A DNA stretch of 64,000 bases from Desulfosediminicola flagellatus (GTDB lineage: Bacteria > Desulfobacterota > Desulfobulbia > Desulfobulbales > Desulfocapsaceae): assembly GCF_005116655.2 (NCBI RefSeq), contig NZ_CP050698.1:5846501-5910500 (forward strand). The letters run 5' to 3'. This document shows positions 7,297 to 15,590 of the stretch, piece by piece; position 1 is the first letter of the stretch, and each line of letters begins with the position of its first letter. The notes beneath the pieces are model-generated. The model saw only the letters and a list, made by a program, of their open reading frames with translations. It was not told the origin of the DNA and searched no databases. Made by a program: the position numbers and the translations under genes.

Positions 7297-9582
7297 TTAT
7301 TGCCCAGAAATTGCCTGTAAGGAGTAAATAGCTTCTTCAAGTCCGGTCTTCTTATCCCCATTTATGTCTAGAAGAGTTGCGGAAATTTCAGCCTCCTCCA
7401 GAGTACCTGTTCGTGAATCAAACGAATATGTTTGTATTGAAGAGGAATATGTTGAACTTTTGCTGCTATAGATGCGTATCTCTATTCTCAACTGGTCAAC
7501 ATCGGGCACATCAAACACATCTGTCATCGCACGTGTCAGGGTAAATTCTGTCATATTGGCAGGGAGATCCCTTACCCGTAACTGACTATTCTGGTAATGC
7601 CCGTTTTGGTATGAATAAACACGAACCTGCAACTTATCGTCCGCATCATAGATCAAGGTAGCAGGTAATGACCAGTTAAGTTGCATTTCCCTATTCTTAT
7701 TGTCCCAGAATGCGGCGAGATTCTCTACTGGAGGCAGTTCATTTATGGATAAGCCAGCAGGCTCCCCGGGCAGTGTTCTCTGAACCACTGATCCGTCTTC
7801 AAAGGTGAAAGTAAACTGGTAATCCCCCTTTTCGTGTGGGCTTGTATTTAAATCACAGGCTGCTGACGCCCCTCGAATAACTCTCAACTCATCCCATTCC
7901 ACCTCTTCGATCAAGCCATTCCTATTCTGATCGCGAAGATTGAGCCTCCAAAAATTGTAACCGTCATACTCCATGTTTGTGCAAATATCTGAAGGCGTCG
8001 TAACACTCACAGAGCTTATTACATCTTGAAGTATTCGCTTTCTGTCTGAATATGTATAAATGTCTTCATACGCTACAAAGGAGTTTGTGTTAGAGATACC
8101 ATTTCTCAATGTATGTGTGGTCGACACATATGGCCACCTGACATGATAGCGATCATCTCCCACCTTATGCAGGGAAATATTTATATCTGTGGCAGTCATC
8201 CCTTCCAAAACAGCAACCGGTAAGGCATTGGGCATGTCCCACTCAGGAATTTCATCATAGAATTTCTTCGCATACAGGCCACTGCTGTCTTCTATACTCA
8301 GATAATATGTTCCAGGTGTAACTGTGGGGGTAACATATCTTCCAGCTCTCACCTTAGTCTCACCGACCACAGTAAAATCCTGGTCTAAAATTTTGATTGA
8401 AAGATCATCCCAATTACTCACTCCTAAATCTTTGCTGACCTCCCCCGAGATATTACCATTCACCATTGACACTGAATAATTCAGTGTCATATCAAGAATG
8501 CCTATCTGAACAGGTACCTGAATAGGAAGATAATACTGATTATCCATTGATGTGCTCGGTAACACATGCAAGAGATAACTACCGCTCGCCACACCTGGAA
8601 GGCTATAACGACCTGTACTGTCCAGTTCAACTGAATACAATACAGTTTGTGCATCATCGGCTGCGATGAGCTGAATCCTGCCGCTCTGAACTGCATCACC
8701 ATTGCTATTCGTTATCACCCCATCCAGCTTGATTCCTGAGACTTCAGTCAGAGATCGGGTTGCTGGAACATATGTATATCTCCCAATAGTCCGGGACTGG
8801 GTGTTATCTTCCCCGCGCATTCGAAGCTGTACCCGCACTTGATCGGTTTGTTCAACCTGAAGAAAATCTGTCATGTCTTGAGTAACCGTGAACCCCGTGA
8901 GGTTAGGCGGCAATGCAAGGATACGCAATTGTTTGTTTTTGGCTCTACCATCAACTTCACCGTATACACGAATCTCCAAAGAATTTTCAGGCCCATATGT
9001 TTGGGGCAATGTCCAGGCAAGTGTCATTTCACCGGTATCCCCAAGCCATATAGCTGCCAAATTTTCAAGGGGCGGGAATGCTGATATAGACTGCCCTGGA
9101 GAATCATATGACAGATTTTCGAAATAAGTTGAACCGTTAGTAAAGGTAAACGTGGCCTGATACTCCCCAGCTTCATGAGGGCTAACAGGCAGAACACAAT
9201 CAATTTCATCCCCCTGTATATCGTTGAGTGTTCCAGATTCACCTAAATCAATACTCCCATCACCGTTCAAATCTGTATATGATAATCGGGAATACCAATA
9301 CGGATTGAGACTGTGATTTGTACACTCTGCAGAAGAAGGAGTCCTCACAACCATGGTACTGATCGTATCCAATGGTACGGACACACCACTCGCAGATCTC
9401 ACTTTGCTAATAAATGCAAATGATGTCGATGTACTGACGCCATTCCTGCTCCAATGCCTGGTTATAACATCCAGGGAATCAACTGTATAACTCTCGCTGC
9501 TTGCCTGCACGTTTGGGATTCCCAGCCCTCCACCATTCAACACAAAGAATAATAAAACAACGATAAAGCCAAGACGTACCAT
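7297..9582 (-). CDS. Secreted two-repeat protein with EF-hand-like C-terminal tag
   Basis: The 761-residue product has a signal peptide (LGFIVVLLFFVLNGGGLG ... VQA) and a GGGGGA ribosome site 7 bp before the ATG. Two copies of an about 230-residue unit (about 30-260 and 490-720) share TSPHEKGDYQFTFTFEDGS / VSPHEAGEYQATFTFTNGS, PPVENLAAFW / PPLENLAAIW and LPANMTEFTLTRAMTD / LPPNLTGFTVTQDMTD. Between them lie two carboxypeptidase-regulatory-like beta domains (LDGVITNSNGDAVQSGRIQL). Ca-loop-like sequences occur (DLNGDGSIDL, DQNRNGLIEE), and the protein ends in DINGDKKTGLEEAIYSLQ, a dockerin/EF-hand-like tag. I do not recognise a named family. It is probably an extracellular or envelope structural or binding protein. 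It converges on the sortase kinase gene. Confidence 0.8.
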   Translation of the reverse strand: MVRLGFIVVLLFFVLNGGGLGIPNVQASSESYTVDSLDVITRHWSRNGVSTSTSFAFISKVRSASGVSVPLDTISTMVVRTPSSAECTNHSLNPYWYSRLSYTDLNGDGSIDLGESGTLNDIQGDEIDCVLPVSPHEAGEYQATFTFTNGSTYFENLSYDSPGQSISAFPPLENLAAIWLGDTGEMTLAWTLPQTYGPENSLEIRVYGEVDGRAKNKQLRILALPPNLTGFTVTQDMTDFLQVEQTDQVRVQLRMRGEDNTQSRTIGRYTYVPATRSLTEVSGIKLDGVITNSNGDAVQSGRIQLIAADDAQTVLYSVELDSTGRYSLPGVASGSYLLHVLPSTSMDNQYYLPIQVPVQIGILDMTLNYSVSMVNGNISGEVSKDLGVSNWDDLSIKILDQDFTVVGETKVRAGRYVTPTVTPGTYYLSIEDSSGLYAKKFYDEIPEWDMPNALPVAVLEGMTATDINISLHKVGDDRYHVRWPYVSTTHTLRNGISNTNSFVAYEDIYTYSDRKRILQDVISSVSVTTPSDICTNMEYDGYNFWRLNLRDQNRNGLIEEVEWDELRVIRGASAACDLNTSPHEKGDYQFTFTFEDGSVVQRTLPGEPAGLSINELPPVENLAAFWDNKNREMQLNWSLPATLIYDADDKLQVRVYSYQNGHYQNSQLRVRDLPANMTEFTLTRAMTDVFDVPDVDQLRIEIRIYSSKSSTYSSSIQTYSFDSRTGTLEEAEISATLLDINGDKKTGLEEAIYSLQAISGQ

Positions 9583-9726
9583 TCTCTATCCCCCAAGATA
9601 TAACTATTTGTAATAACATTATTTTTAAAACGTTTTTTTACACATAACCTCATCTACCATGATGATGAGTCAAGATCAAATTGTTTCATGTAAAAAGAGT
9701 AAGGGGTGTGAAAAGATTCAGGCCAA

Positions 9727-9867
9727 AAGGGGAACTTGAGAGTGGCAACTGCTAGAAAACGTCGGAAGGAGCGCCTCGCCGGAACCACTATTGAAAAAGT
9801 GATATAAGATCATCAGGGTGTTGTCTTTACACTGAGGTTCCCTGCTGTAAGCAATAAATACTCATAG
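9727..9867 (+). pseudogene. Decayed C-terminal end of a sensor histidine kinase
   Basis: One frame reads KGNLRVA at 9727, then RLAGTTIEKVI, an in-frame stop at 9805, and DHQGVVFTLRFP, ending at a TAG at 9865. This aligns with the last G box and end of a histidine kinase: LGLYVAR ... GTITVDN ... GVIFTLRFP in the kinase that ends at 7160. The G box is spoilt, a stop interrupts the frame, and no upstream kinase domains are present, so it is a remnant. It abuts the LysR stop codon. It is seen in translation only; its parent kinase cannot be fixed. Confidence 0.55.
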
Positions 9868-10761
9868 CTATCGTGCAGGGACTGCTCTACTCCAGACCCG
9901 TGACAATGTTGAAAAGAGTGTCTCAAGTAAGACTTCATCTTTTCTTCGTTTAAGGCAGACTATAGAAAGAGGGAGGTATATTTCCTCATCAGACCAGACA
10001 GCAATATCCGGTCTACCTGCAGAAGTCACCACGTCATCTTCAAGCAAAAATGCCAGACCGGCTCCCGCCTTAACAACCGATTTTAAAATCGATTCCTGAT
10101 CTACCAGCGCCACTTGTTGTGGATTCAGTCCGTATTTTTCAAAAAAGTTGGCAGCAACAGCATTAAACGGGCAGTTTTCAGGTGTCATTATCCAGGGAAA
10201 TCGCCCAAGTTCTTCAGGCGTTATGTTTTTCAACTTGTTTTGCCAGTCAAGCGGCCCGGCAATAATCAATCGTAGCTGCCGTAATTCATGGATATGCATT
10301 TTTTCTGATTGAGCATTGCCGTACATAAAGCCGGCATCCAGCACATCGTTTGCCAGTTTTTCAAAAACTTCGCCGCTCATGCATTGCAACAGATGGGTCT
10401 GGATATCGGGATGGTCCGCCTTCATGGTATCAAAAAACTCTGTGATACGTAGAGACTCAGGTTCGCTGTTGATCCCAATGCGCAATTTGCCCTGCACTAT
10501 GGACTTGAGTCGTCTGGCGGCACTGACAAGCTCATCAATGTCTTCAAAGACCTTGTCAGCATGCATTTTCACCTGAATTCCTGCTGCAGTAAGCATCATG
10601 CCTTTTGGAGATCGCTGAAAGAGACTCACCCCCAACTCATCTTCAAGGGATTTAATATGCGCACTTACTGCAGGCTGACTGGCAAACAGACGTTTTGCCG
10701 CTCGTGTCAGATTTCCTTCCTCTGCAACCATTGAAAATGTTTTCAGTTGATAAAGTTCCAT
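9868..10761 (-). CDS. LysR-family transcriptional regulator
   Basis: The 297-residue product matches the usual LysR length. An N-terminal winged helix-turn-helix (MELYQLKTFSMVAEEGNLTRAAKRLFASQPAVSAHIKSLEDELGV is the classic layout, residues 1-60) is followed by a periplasmic-binding-protein-like effector domain (about 90-290). It stands alone on the minus strand. The nearest divergent gene is a small membrane protein starting at 10929, which is the natural candidate target. The effector is unknown. The gene ends right next to the decayed kinase fragment. Confidence 0.9.
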   Translation of the reverse strand: MELYQLKTFSMVAEEGNLTRAAKRLFASQPAVSAHIKSLEDELGVSLFQRSPKGMMLTAAGIQVKMHADKVFEDIDELVSAARRLKSIVQGKLRIGINSEPESLRITEFFDTMKADHPDIQTHLLQCMSGEVFEKLANDVLDAGFMYGNAQSEKMHIHELRQLRLIIAGPLDWQNKLKNITPEELGRFPWIMTPENCPFNAVAANFFEKYGLNPQQVALVDQESILKSVVKAGAGLAFLLEDDVVTSAGRPDIAVWSDEEIYLPLSIVCLKRRKDEVLLETLFSTLSRVWSRAVPAR

Positions 10762-10928
10762 AGCAGTCGTTGGTAGAATTTTTCCCTGGATTACAAATCA
10801 TACACTATCTGTCTTAGCAATGGTGATCATAATTTCTGAACAGGGTCATCCAAAAGGACAATTGGAATCTTCATCAACATCCACTGTATTCTCCTGATAT
10901 ACCAACTACTCAATCACGGGAGAACACC

Positions 10929-11111
10929 ATGAAGATACGAACCATAAAGAGTGTGCTTGTTTATTTTCTCTACCCCGAAGACACAACCGGCCCCTGTTCA
11001 GCTCCACCGGAAATAGCTCAAAGATATATCTGGGCCACAACAGCCAAAACAATATTCTGGATTATCTGCTCAATAATTGTTCCACTTATCTTTATCGTGT
11101 TAACCAGATAG
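10929..11111 (+). CDS. Small single-helix membrane protein
   Basis: The 60-residue reading frame has a GGGAGA ribosome site 6 bp before ATG. The N-terminal half is polar with a Pro/Cys stretch (PEDTTGPCSAPPEIAQRY); the C-terminal half is one strong membrane helix (TIFWIICSIIVPLIFIVLTR). It lies divergent to the LysR gene. I recognise no family. The ribosome site and clear helix argue for a real gene, but short length leaves doubt. Confidence 0.45.
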   Translation: MKIRTIKSVLVYFLYPEDTTGPCSAPPEIAQRYIWATTAKTIFWIICSIIVPLIFIVLTR

Positions 11112-11240
11112 TCCAATAGAATTATGCAGCTTACAAAACTTCTTGCGCAGATCATCGATTTTCATGCAGCATGGTACGATTGTTCCTTTCGAATTTTTAG
11201 TGTATCGTTTCGCTCCACCAATTCTACAAAAGGGCAATAG

Positions 11241-11882
11241 ATGAAAATATATGATCACTACCTGTTCGACGCTGACGGAACGCTTTTTGACACTAAAGAT
11301 CTGATCTTTAACTGTTTCAAGCATGTAGCAGGGGAATTCACCGACAGAGTTTTAGACAAACAAGCCGTTATCAACGATATCGGGCTTCCACTGCGGGATA
11401 TGCTCATCTCTCATCTTGGCGCTGATCTTGATTATGATCGAATTCTCGATGAATATCTCCGCTACCAGCTGACGATTATGGAAGACAGCGTTAAACCTTT
11501 CCCCCATGTTCTGTCCACACTTAAAATGCTCAAAGAGTCAGGTAAGAAACTCGCTGTCGTCACTTCCAGAAGGCGATATAGCCTTGATATAATCCTTGAA
11601 TCCACCAACACTGCACAATATTTCGATATCCTCGTAACACCTGAAGATACTGTAAAACACAAACCTGACGCCGAACCAGCCCTGAAAGCCATTGAACTCC
11701 TTGGTGCCGATAAGCACCATTGTGTCTTCACCGGAGATGCACTTTTTGACATCTGCAGTGGCTCAAGTGCAGGTATTGACACCGTCTTTGTTAACTGGAG
11801 TCATGTTGCACTCTCTTCTCTGCCTGTTCCTCCTACCTGGGCAATTGACTCGATGCAGGAACTTACCGCCCCGTTAGCGTAA
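11241..11882 (+). CDS. HAD-superfamily hydrolase, phosphoglycolate phosphatase-like
   Basis: The 213-residue product has the four HAD motifs in order: the nucleophile motif YLFDADGTLFDT at residues 7-18, the Thr/Ser of motif II in KLAVVTSRRR, Lys of motif III in VKHKPDAEP, and the acidic motif IV in CVFTGDALFDICSGSSAG. The helical cap between motifs I and II is of the beta-phosphoglucomutase/Gph type. Motif IV has GDA rather than GDS, a mild variation. It should remove phosphate from a small phosphorylated metabolite in the cytoplasm; the substrate is not evident. It stands alone. Confidence 0.88.
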   Translation: MKIYDHYLFDADGTLFDTKDLIFNCFKHVAGEFTDRVLDKQAVINDIGLPLRDMLISHLGADLDYDRILDEYLRYQLTIMEDSVKPFPHVLSTLKMLKESGKKLAVVTSRRRYSLDIILESTNTAQYFDILVTPEDTVKHKPDAEPALKAIELLGADKHHCVFTGDALFDICSGSSAGIDTVFVNWSHVALSSLPVPPTWAIDSMQELTAPLA

Positions 11883-12258
11883 TTACTGCCAACATCCTCC
11901 CCTGGAGGCTATCCTAGAATGCCATTTATCCCCAACTCTTCGTCATTTTCGGTAATACCAGTGCTTGAAATATCATTCATATATCTCCGCTTGTTATTAT
12001 CAAAATCCCTAGATCTGAGAACAACTGTCCATTCTCTGTGCCCCTCCTAAGGCATCCATTATTCTCTCGTAATCGATCATTTCGGTAATCATTGCCTGAG
12101 AAAATTTCTTTGTCCCCATTTTATCCTCAGCCTCCATTCAACCCCCATTTGTTCGCTAGGTTGACTGCACTTTTTCCCATAAAAGCATTTAATCTTTTTA
12201 GCCTTTCTGCCGATATCAAAAGTATAGTTTGAGCATCTCAATCTCCTCACTCCACAGA

Positions 12259-12299
12259 ACAGCCCGGTTTGCTTCATAGCAAATCGGGCTGTTTTGTTA
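12259..12299 (+). terminator. Strong rho-independent terminator without an obvious gene
   Basis: A 15-bp stem (ACAGCCCGGTTTGCT with AGCAAATCGGGCTGT, one G-U pair) closes the loop TCAT and is followed by TTTTGTTAT. The nearest plus-strand gene stops 377 bp upstream, so it may end an unrecognised small RNA or be left over from a lost gene. Confidence 0.75.
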
Positions 12300-12474
12300 T
12301 ATTCCGTTATTGATCCTCAATTCCCCTCAACGTTTCTCCTCAATAGAACCGACTCCAATCAAAAACAAATAGAATACTGTGGACATCAGTCATGGCGTGT
12401 AATGAAGAGAACAAACACGCAGCCTGAAGTTCGAATGGTGGATGAGATATTTCTGGTTTTACTTCCCAGAATAC

Positions 12475-12546
12475 GTAGTGTCAGAAGTCGTAAGAATGTG
12501 AAAACGGCGAGCAGGATTAGACATCTGAGGCATGACAGGCCAGTAG
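12475..12546. repeat. Internally deleted copy of the CTAGTGTC-type MITE
   Basis: The last 42 bp (12498-12539, GTGAAAACGGCGAGCAGG then ATTAGACATCTGAGGCATG) match 15542-15583 with two differences. The left part (AGTGTCA ... GTCGTAAGAATG) matches the left end of the complete copy. The middle about 100 bp is missing and the tips are degenerate (GTAG, GTAG). Confidence 0.65.
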
Positions 12547-12572
12547 TTTATTACCAGCACTTATCACTATTC

Positions 12573-13811
12573 TCAGCTGGTTTCGCTATCCATTTGGGCA
12601 GGTAAGCCATAGCAAAGGAAAACCGCTATAATAGTGAGAGAGGATGCCATGAAAAAGCTTGAAGAAAAACTTGTGGTGATTTCGGCAAGGCTGCCGGCAA
12701 TTGCCGGTCCTGCAATCTGGCCGATTCCGAAAGTAAAGGTTACAAAACCAAACACGGATGCGACACCTTGCGGACCGGTAAAATCACCAATCAGTGCAGC
12801 GATGATGGTGGGTACACTGAAAGCGACCAGACCATAACACACCACCGAAACATACACGGAAATCATGGGCCACTTCATCGCCACCAAAAGGTAGGCAGCC
12901 GTTTGAATGCTGAAAACCAACATCAAGGCAAATTTTCTCCCATACTTGTCTGAGAGATAACCAAAGAGAGGTCCTGAGCCAAGACTTATTAATCCCACCC
13001 ATGACCAGATGTCTCCAGCTGCCTGTTCTGAAAGCCCTCGTTCCTGAACAAGTGAAGTAACCATAAAGGTGATGTAGATGACATAGGTGAAACCGAACAG
13101 AAAATAGATCGCTGCACAACGGAGTATAAGTTTGCGGTTTTTTCCTTTAAGACTTTCCGTCAGCCTTCCAGACCGAACCTGTTGCTTGCCCTGCTCTTTC
13201 ATCGGAGAAGAATTCCGGGAGTTGCGAATGAGCAATACACAGCAGAAAGCAATGGCCAGCACTACACCTCCGAGCACTAGCCAGCTTAAACGCCAATCGC
13301 TCCCTGTACCGCTCAGCGCCGGGACCAGTCTGGCAGAGAGCAAAATACCCAGCCCGTTGCCCATCACACAAAGCCCTGCTGCCCTGCCCCTTCTTCCCGG
13401 CTCGAACCATGTCGATATAAGTGCCATAATCGGGATGTTGGAGAGAGCACTGCCGATTCCGGTCAGGCAATACAAGACAATGATCACCACCAGGCTTGAG
13501 GAAAGGCCAACCAGAGACATAGAAGCACCGACCAGAAGCAGGGCCAGGAAGATTAACACCCGTGCTCCAAGTATCGAGCTTAGTCGGCCACACAAAAGTA
13601 CAGCCACAAGATAGCCGCAAAAATTGACCGTGGAGATCAGACCCATCTGAGCATAATCAAGCCCCAGTCCTGCACCCATACCAGGCAGCATCATCCCCAG
13701 CGAAAAGCGGCCGAGGCCAAGACTGGCAAGCAGGCCGAGGAATCCGGCAAAAGCTATTACCCAGCAATACGAACGGCTCTCAGACCGTGGGAAAAATGGA
13801 ACCACTCGCAT
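12573..13811 (-). CDS. MFS transporter, YbfB/YjiJ-like
   Basis: The 412-residue product has about 12 membrane helices. The N-terminal section LGRFSLGMMLPGMGAGLGLD followed by YAQMGLISTVNFCGYL is typical of the YbfB/YjiJ group of major facilitators. The cytoplasmic loop between helices 2 and 3 contains GRLSSILGARV, and a second copy between helices 8 and 9 reads GYLSDKYGRK, both forms of the MFS signature. A ribosome site (AGAGGTG) precedes ATG at 13811. The substrate of this group is poorly defined; export of a small organic compound is likely. It stands alone on the minus strand. Confidence 0.88.
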   Translation of the reverse strand: MRVVPFFPRSESRSYCWVIAFAGFLGLLASLGLGRFSLGMMLPGMGAGLGLDYAQMGLISTVNFCGYLVAVLLCGRLSSILGARVLIFLALLLVGASMSLVGLSSSLVVIIVLYCLTGIGSALSNIPIMALISTWFEPGRRGRAAGLCVMGNGLGILLSARLVPALSGTGSDWRLSWLVLGGVVLAIAFCCVLLIRNSRNSSPMKEQGKQQVRSGRLTESLKGKNRKLILRCAAIYFLFGFTYVIYITFMVTSLVQERGLSEQAAGDIWSWVGLISLGSGPLFGYLSDKYGRKFALMLVFSIQTAAYLLVAMKWPMISVYVSVVCYGLVAFSVPTIIAALIGDFTGPQGVASVFGFVTFTFGIGQIAGPAIAGSLAEITTSFSSSFFMASSLTIIAVFLCYGLPAQMDSETS

Positions 13812-14309
13812 GACTGCACCTCTAACCTGAAGTATTAATAAAACAACTCGATATCAGCTTGTTAATCACAATTACACGAAAAATTCAATACATAAGCGTA
13901 TATAGTCCAGACCTGCACAAGGAGACTACCTTACAGGGATATTGCATTATTTTCCCTCTTGGCAGCATACGTAATGTATCATTTTCCAAGATGTTACCTC
14001 GTTTACACCCTTTCATAATTTCTATGTGCTATAAACCACGAGATATGGGTAGACCAAAAACACAACTGTAGATTTATAGGGTTACACTTCAGAATAGCGT
14101 GTTCTCTTTCTTAGAAAGGACAAAGGGGCTCTCCATTATCCCAAATTTCTTGAGAAATAGTTTTATCGTTGTGAGTTTTATAGCATTTGAAAGAATTTGT
14201 GATTACGTAATTACCTTCGACTTTACTCTTATCAGGTATCACAACAGCCGAGCACAACTGCTGAACGCTGTCAGTGAAACCGTTTATCTTCACAACACAG
14301 ACATTTTTT
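13812..14309. other. Intergenic region between divergent MFS and methyltransferase genes
   Basis: About 500 bp of AT-rich sequence separates divergent genes. It must hold two promoters, but I see no convincing -10/-35 pair, repeat or reading frame with a ribosome site. Confidence 0.4.
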
Positions 14310-15236
14310 ATGGCGAAGACCAAATATACATCCCCAATCACCCTGCTTGATGGAGGCATGGGTCGACAGCTTATGCGGATGGGTGCGCCGTTTCGGCAGC
14401 CAGAATGGTCGGCCCTCGCGCTTATAGAGGCACCAGACCTGGTGCGGCAGGCGCACGAAAATTTTGCTGAAGCCGGCTGCAACATCCTGACAACCAACAG
14501 CTATGCTATTGTGCCTTTCCATATAGGGGAAGCACGCTTTTCTGCTGATGGTGCTTCCCTTTCTGCACTTTCTGGTCGACTTGCCTCTGAGGTCGCCAAC
14601 AGTTTCGGATGTCGCGTTGCAGGCTCGTTACCTCCACTCTTCGGTTCATACAGGCCGGACCTCTTCGTCCCGGAACAGGCACCGCATCTGCTGCGAGTGT
14701 TGATCGATGCGCTTTCCCCCTATATTGACCTTTGGCTTGCCGAGACCTTAAGCTCAATCGCCGAGGCCAGAGCTGTCGGTGCGGCACTTACCGGAGATGA
14801 CCGGCCAATCTGGCTAGCATATACACTTCTGGATGGCGATGAGTCAGTGGGAAATGTGCCACGCTTACGTTCTGGCGAGAAAGTGGTCGATGCTGTAAAG
14901 GCCTCGGTTGAGATCGGGGCAGCGGCGATCTTGTTCAATTGCAGCCAACCGGAGGTCATGTTACCGGCAATCGACACAGCACTTAGCGAACTGCACCGCC
15001 TCGGTACCATCCTGCCGATCGGTGCCTATGCAAACGCCTTCCCACCTCAAAACCAGGATGCACAGGCTAATTCAGACATCCTGGATATTCGCGAGAATCT
15101 CGATCCCTTAGGTTATCTTGATTTCGCTGAGGCCTGGAGCCACCATGGTGCGACGATAATAGGTGGATGTTGTGGTATCGGCCCGGAACATATTTCAGCT
15201 CTCCATGCCATGTTTAACCCAAATATTGCCAAGTAA
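14310..15236 (+). CDS. Homocysteine S-methyltransferase family protein
   Basis: I choose MAKTKYTSPITLLDGGMG at 14310; a GTG at 14274 in frame adds 12 residues of no family likeness, and neither start has a good ribosome site. The 308-residue product has the TIM-barrel start ITLLDGGMGRQL and the zinc-binding Cys residues: one in AAILFNCSQPEV (about 213) and the pair in IIGGCCGIGPEHI near the C-terminus. This matches the MmuM/BHMT group, which transfers a methyl group from S-methylmethionine or a related donor to homocysteine in the cytoplasm. The donor here is unknown. It is followed by a short hairpin at 15378 and the MITE. Confidence 0.87.
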   Translation: MAKTKYTSPITLLDGGMGRQLMRMGAPFRQPEWSALALIEAPDLVRQAHENFAEAGCNILTTNSYAIVPFHIGEARFSADGASLSALSGRLASEVANSFGCRVAGSLPPLFGSYRPDLFVPEQAPHLLRVLIDALSPYIDLWLAETLSSIAEARAVGAALTGDDRPIWLAYTLLDGDESVGNVPRLRSGEKVVDAVKASVEIGAAAILFNCSQPEVMLPAIDTALSELHRLGTILPIGAYANAFPPQNQDAQANSDILDIRENLDPLGYLDFAEAWSHHGATIIGGCCGIGPEHISALHAMFNPNIAK

Positions 15237-15377
15237 GCTTGGCTGAGGGTGTAGTAAAAACGCTCAATCCGACAGTCTCCTGATCGCTGATGACAAACGT
15301 GCTTTTTGAGAACGAGGATTTTGGCCACCTAACTCATCAATATTTTTAATCTTGTAGAGAATTAAAACTATGAGCGA

Positions 15378-15408
15378 GCCGGATGTTAAAAAGCTGACCA
15401 CATCCGGC
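15378..15408. terminator. Weak hairpin after the methyltransferase gene
   Basis: GCCGGATGT pairs with ACATCCGGC over a 13-base loop, followed by CCAAAAAA on the plus strand. It could end transcription of the methyltransferase gene, but no T run follows on the plus strand. Confidence 0.3.
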
Positions 15409-15423
15409 CCAAAAAACGTGACA

Positions 15424-15590
15424 CTAGTGTCATGTCATGTGTCAAATGTCGTAATAATGCCAAGCTTTTTTCTTTTCCTGCAAGGCACGACTGATGGAGC
15501 ATAGCAGCGCTATGTAACAGAAGGCGTAACGAAGCCAGGAAGTGAAAAGGGCGAGCAGCATTAGACATCTGAGGCATGACAGGACACTAG
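15424..15590. mobile_element. 167-bp MITE with CTAG tips
   Basis: The ends are inverted repeats of about 27 bp with four mismatches: CTAGTGTCATGTCATG at the left, and the complement of CATGACAGGACACTAG at the right. Inside is a palindromic core (ATAGCAGCGCTAT, 15500-15512). It carries no coding capacity. A deleted copy is at 12475. Its right CTAG is also the left CTAG of the IS1182 element. Confidence 0.75.

Larger units (their letters stand above)
11883..12572. other. Intergenic region with an orphan terminator and MITE remnant
   Basis: No convincing gene lies here. It holds a strong plus-strand terminator (12259-12299), a 72-bp remnant of the MITE type seen at 15424 (12475-12546), and a possible Vsr-like fragment at about 12390-12474. 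These suggest an old mobile-element junction between the HAD and MFS genes. Confidence 0.5.

Noticed and set aside
14099..14350. 83-codon plus-strand frame before the methyltransferase gene
   Set aside because: It has no ribosome site or family likeness, and its 3' end overlaps the start of a well-supported gene.
15378..15590. CRISPR-like repeats near the MITE
   Set aside because: There are only terminal inverted repeats and a palindrome, no regularly spaced direct repeats and no cas genes.
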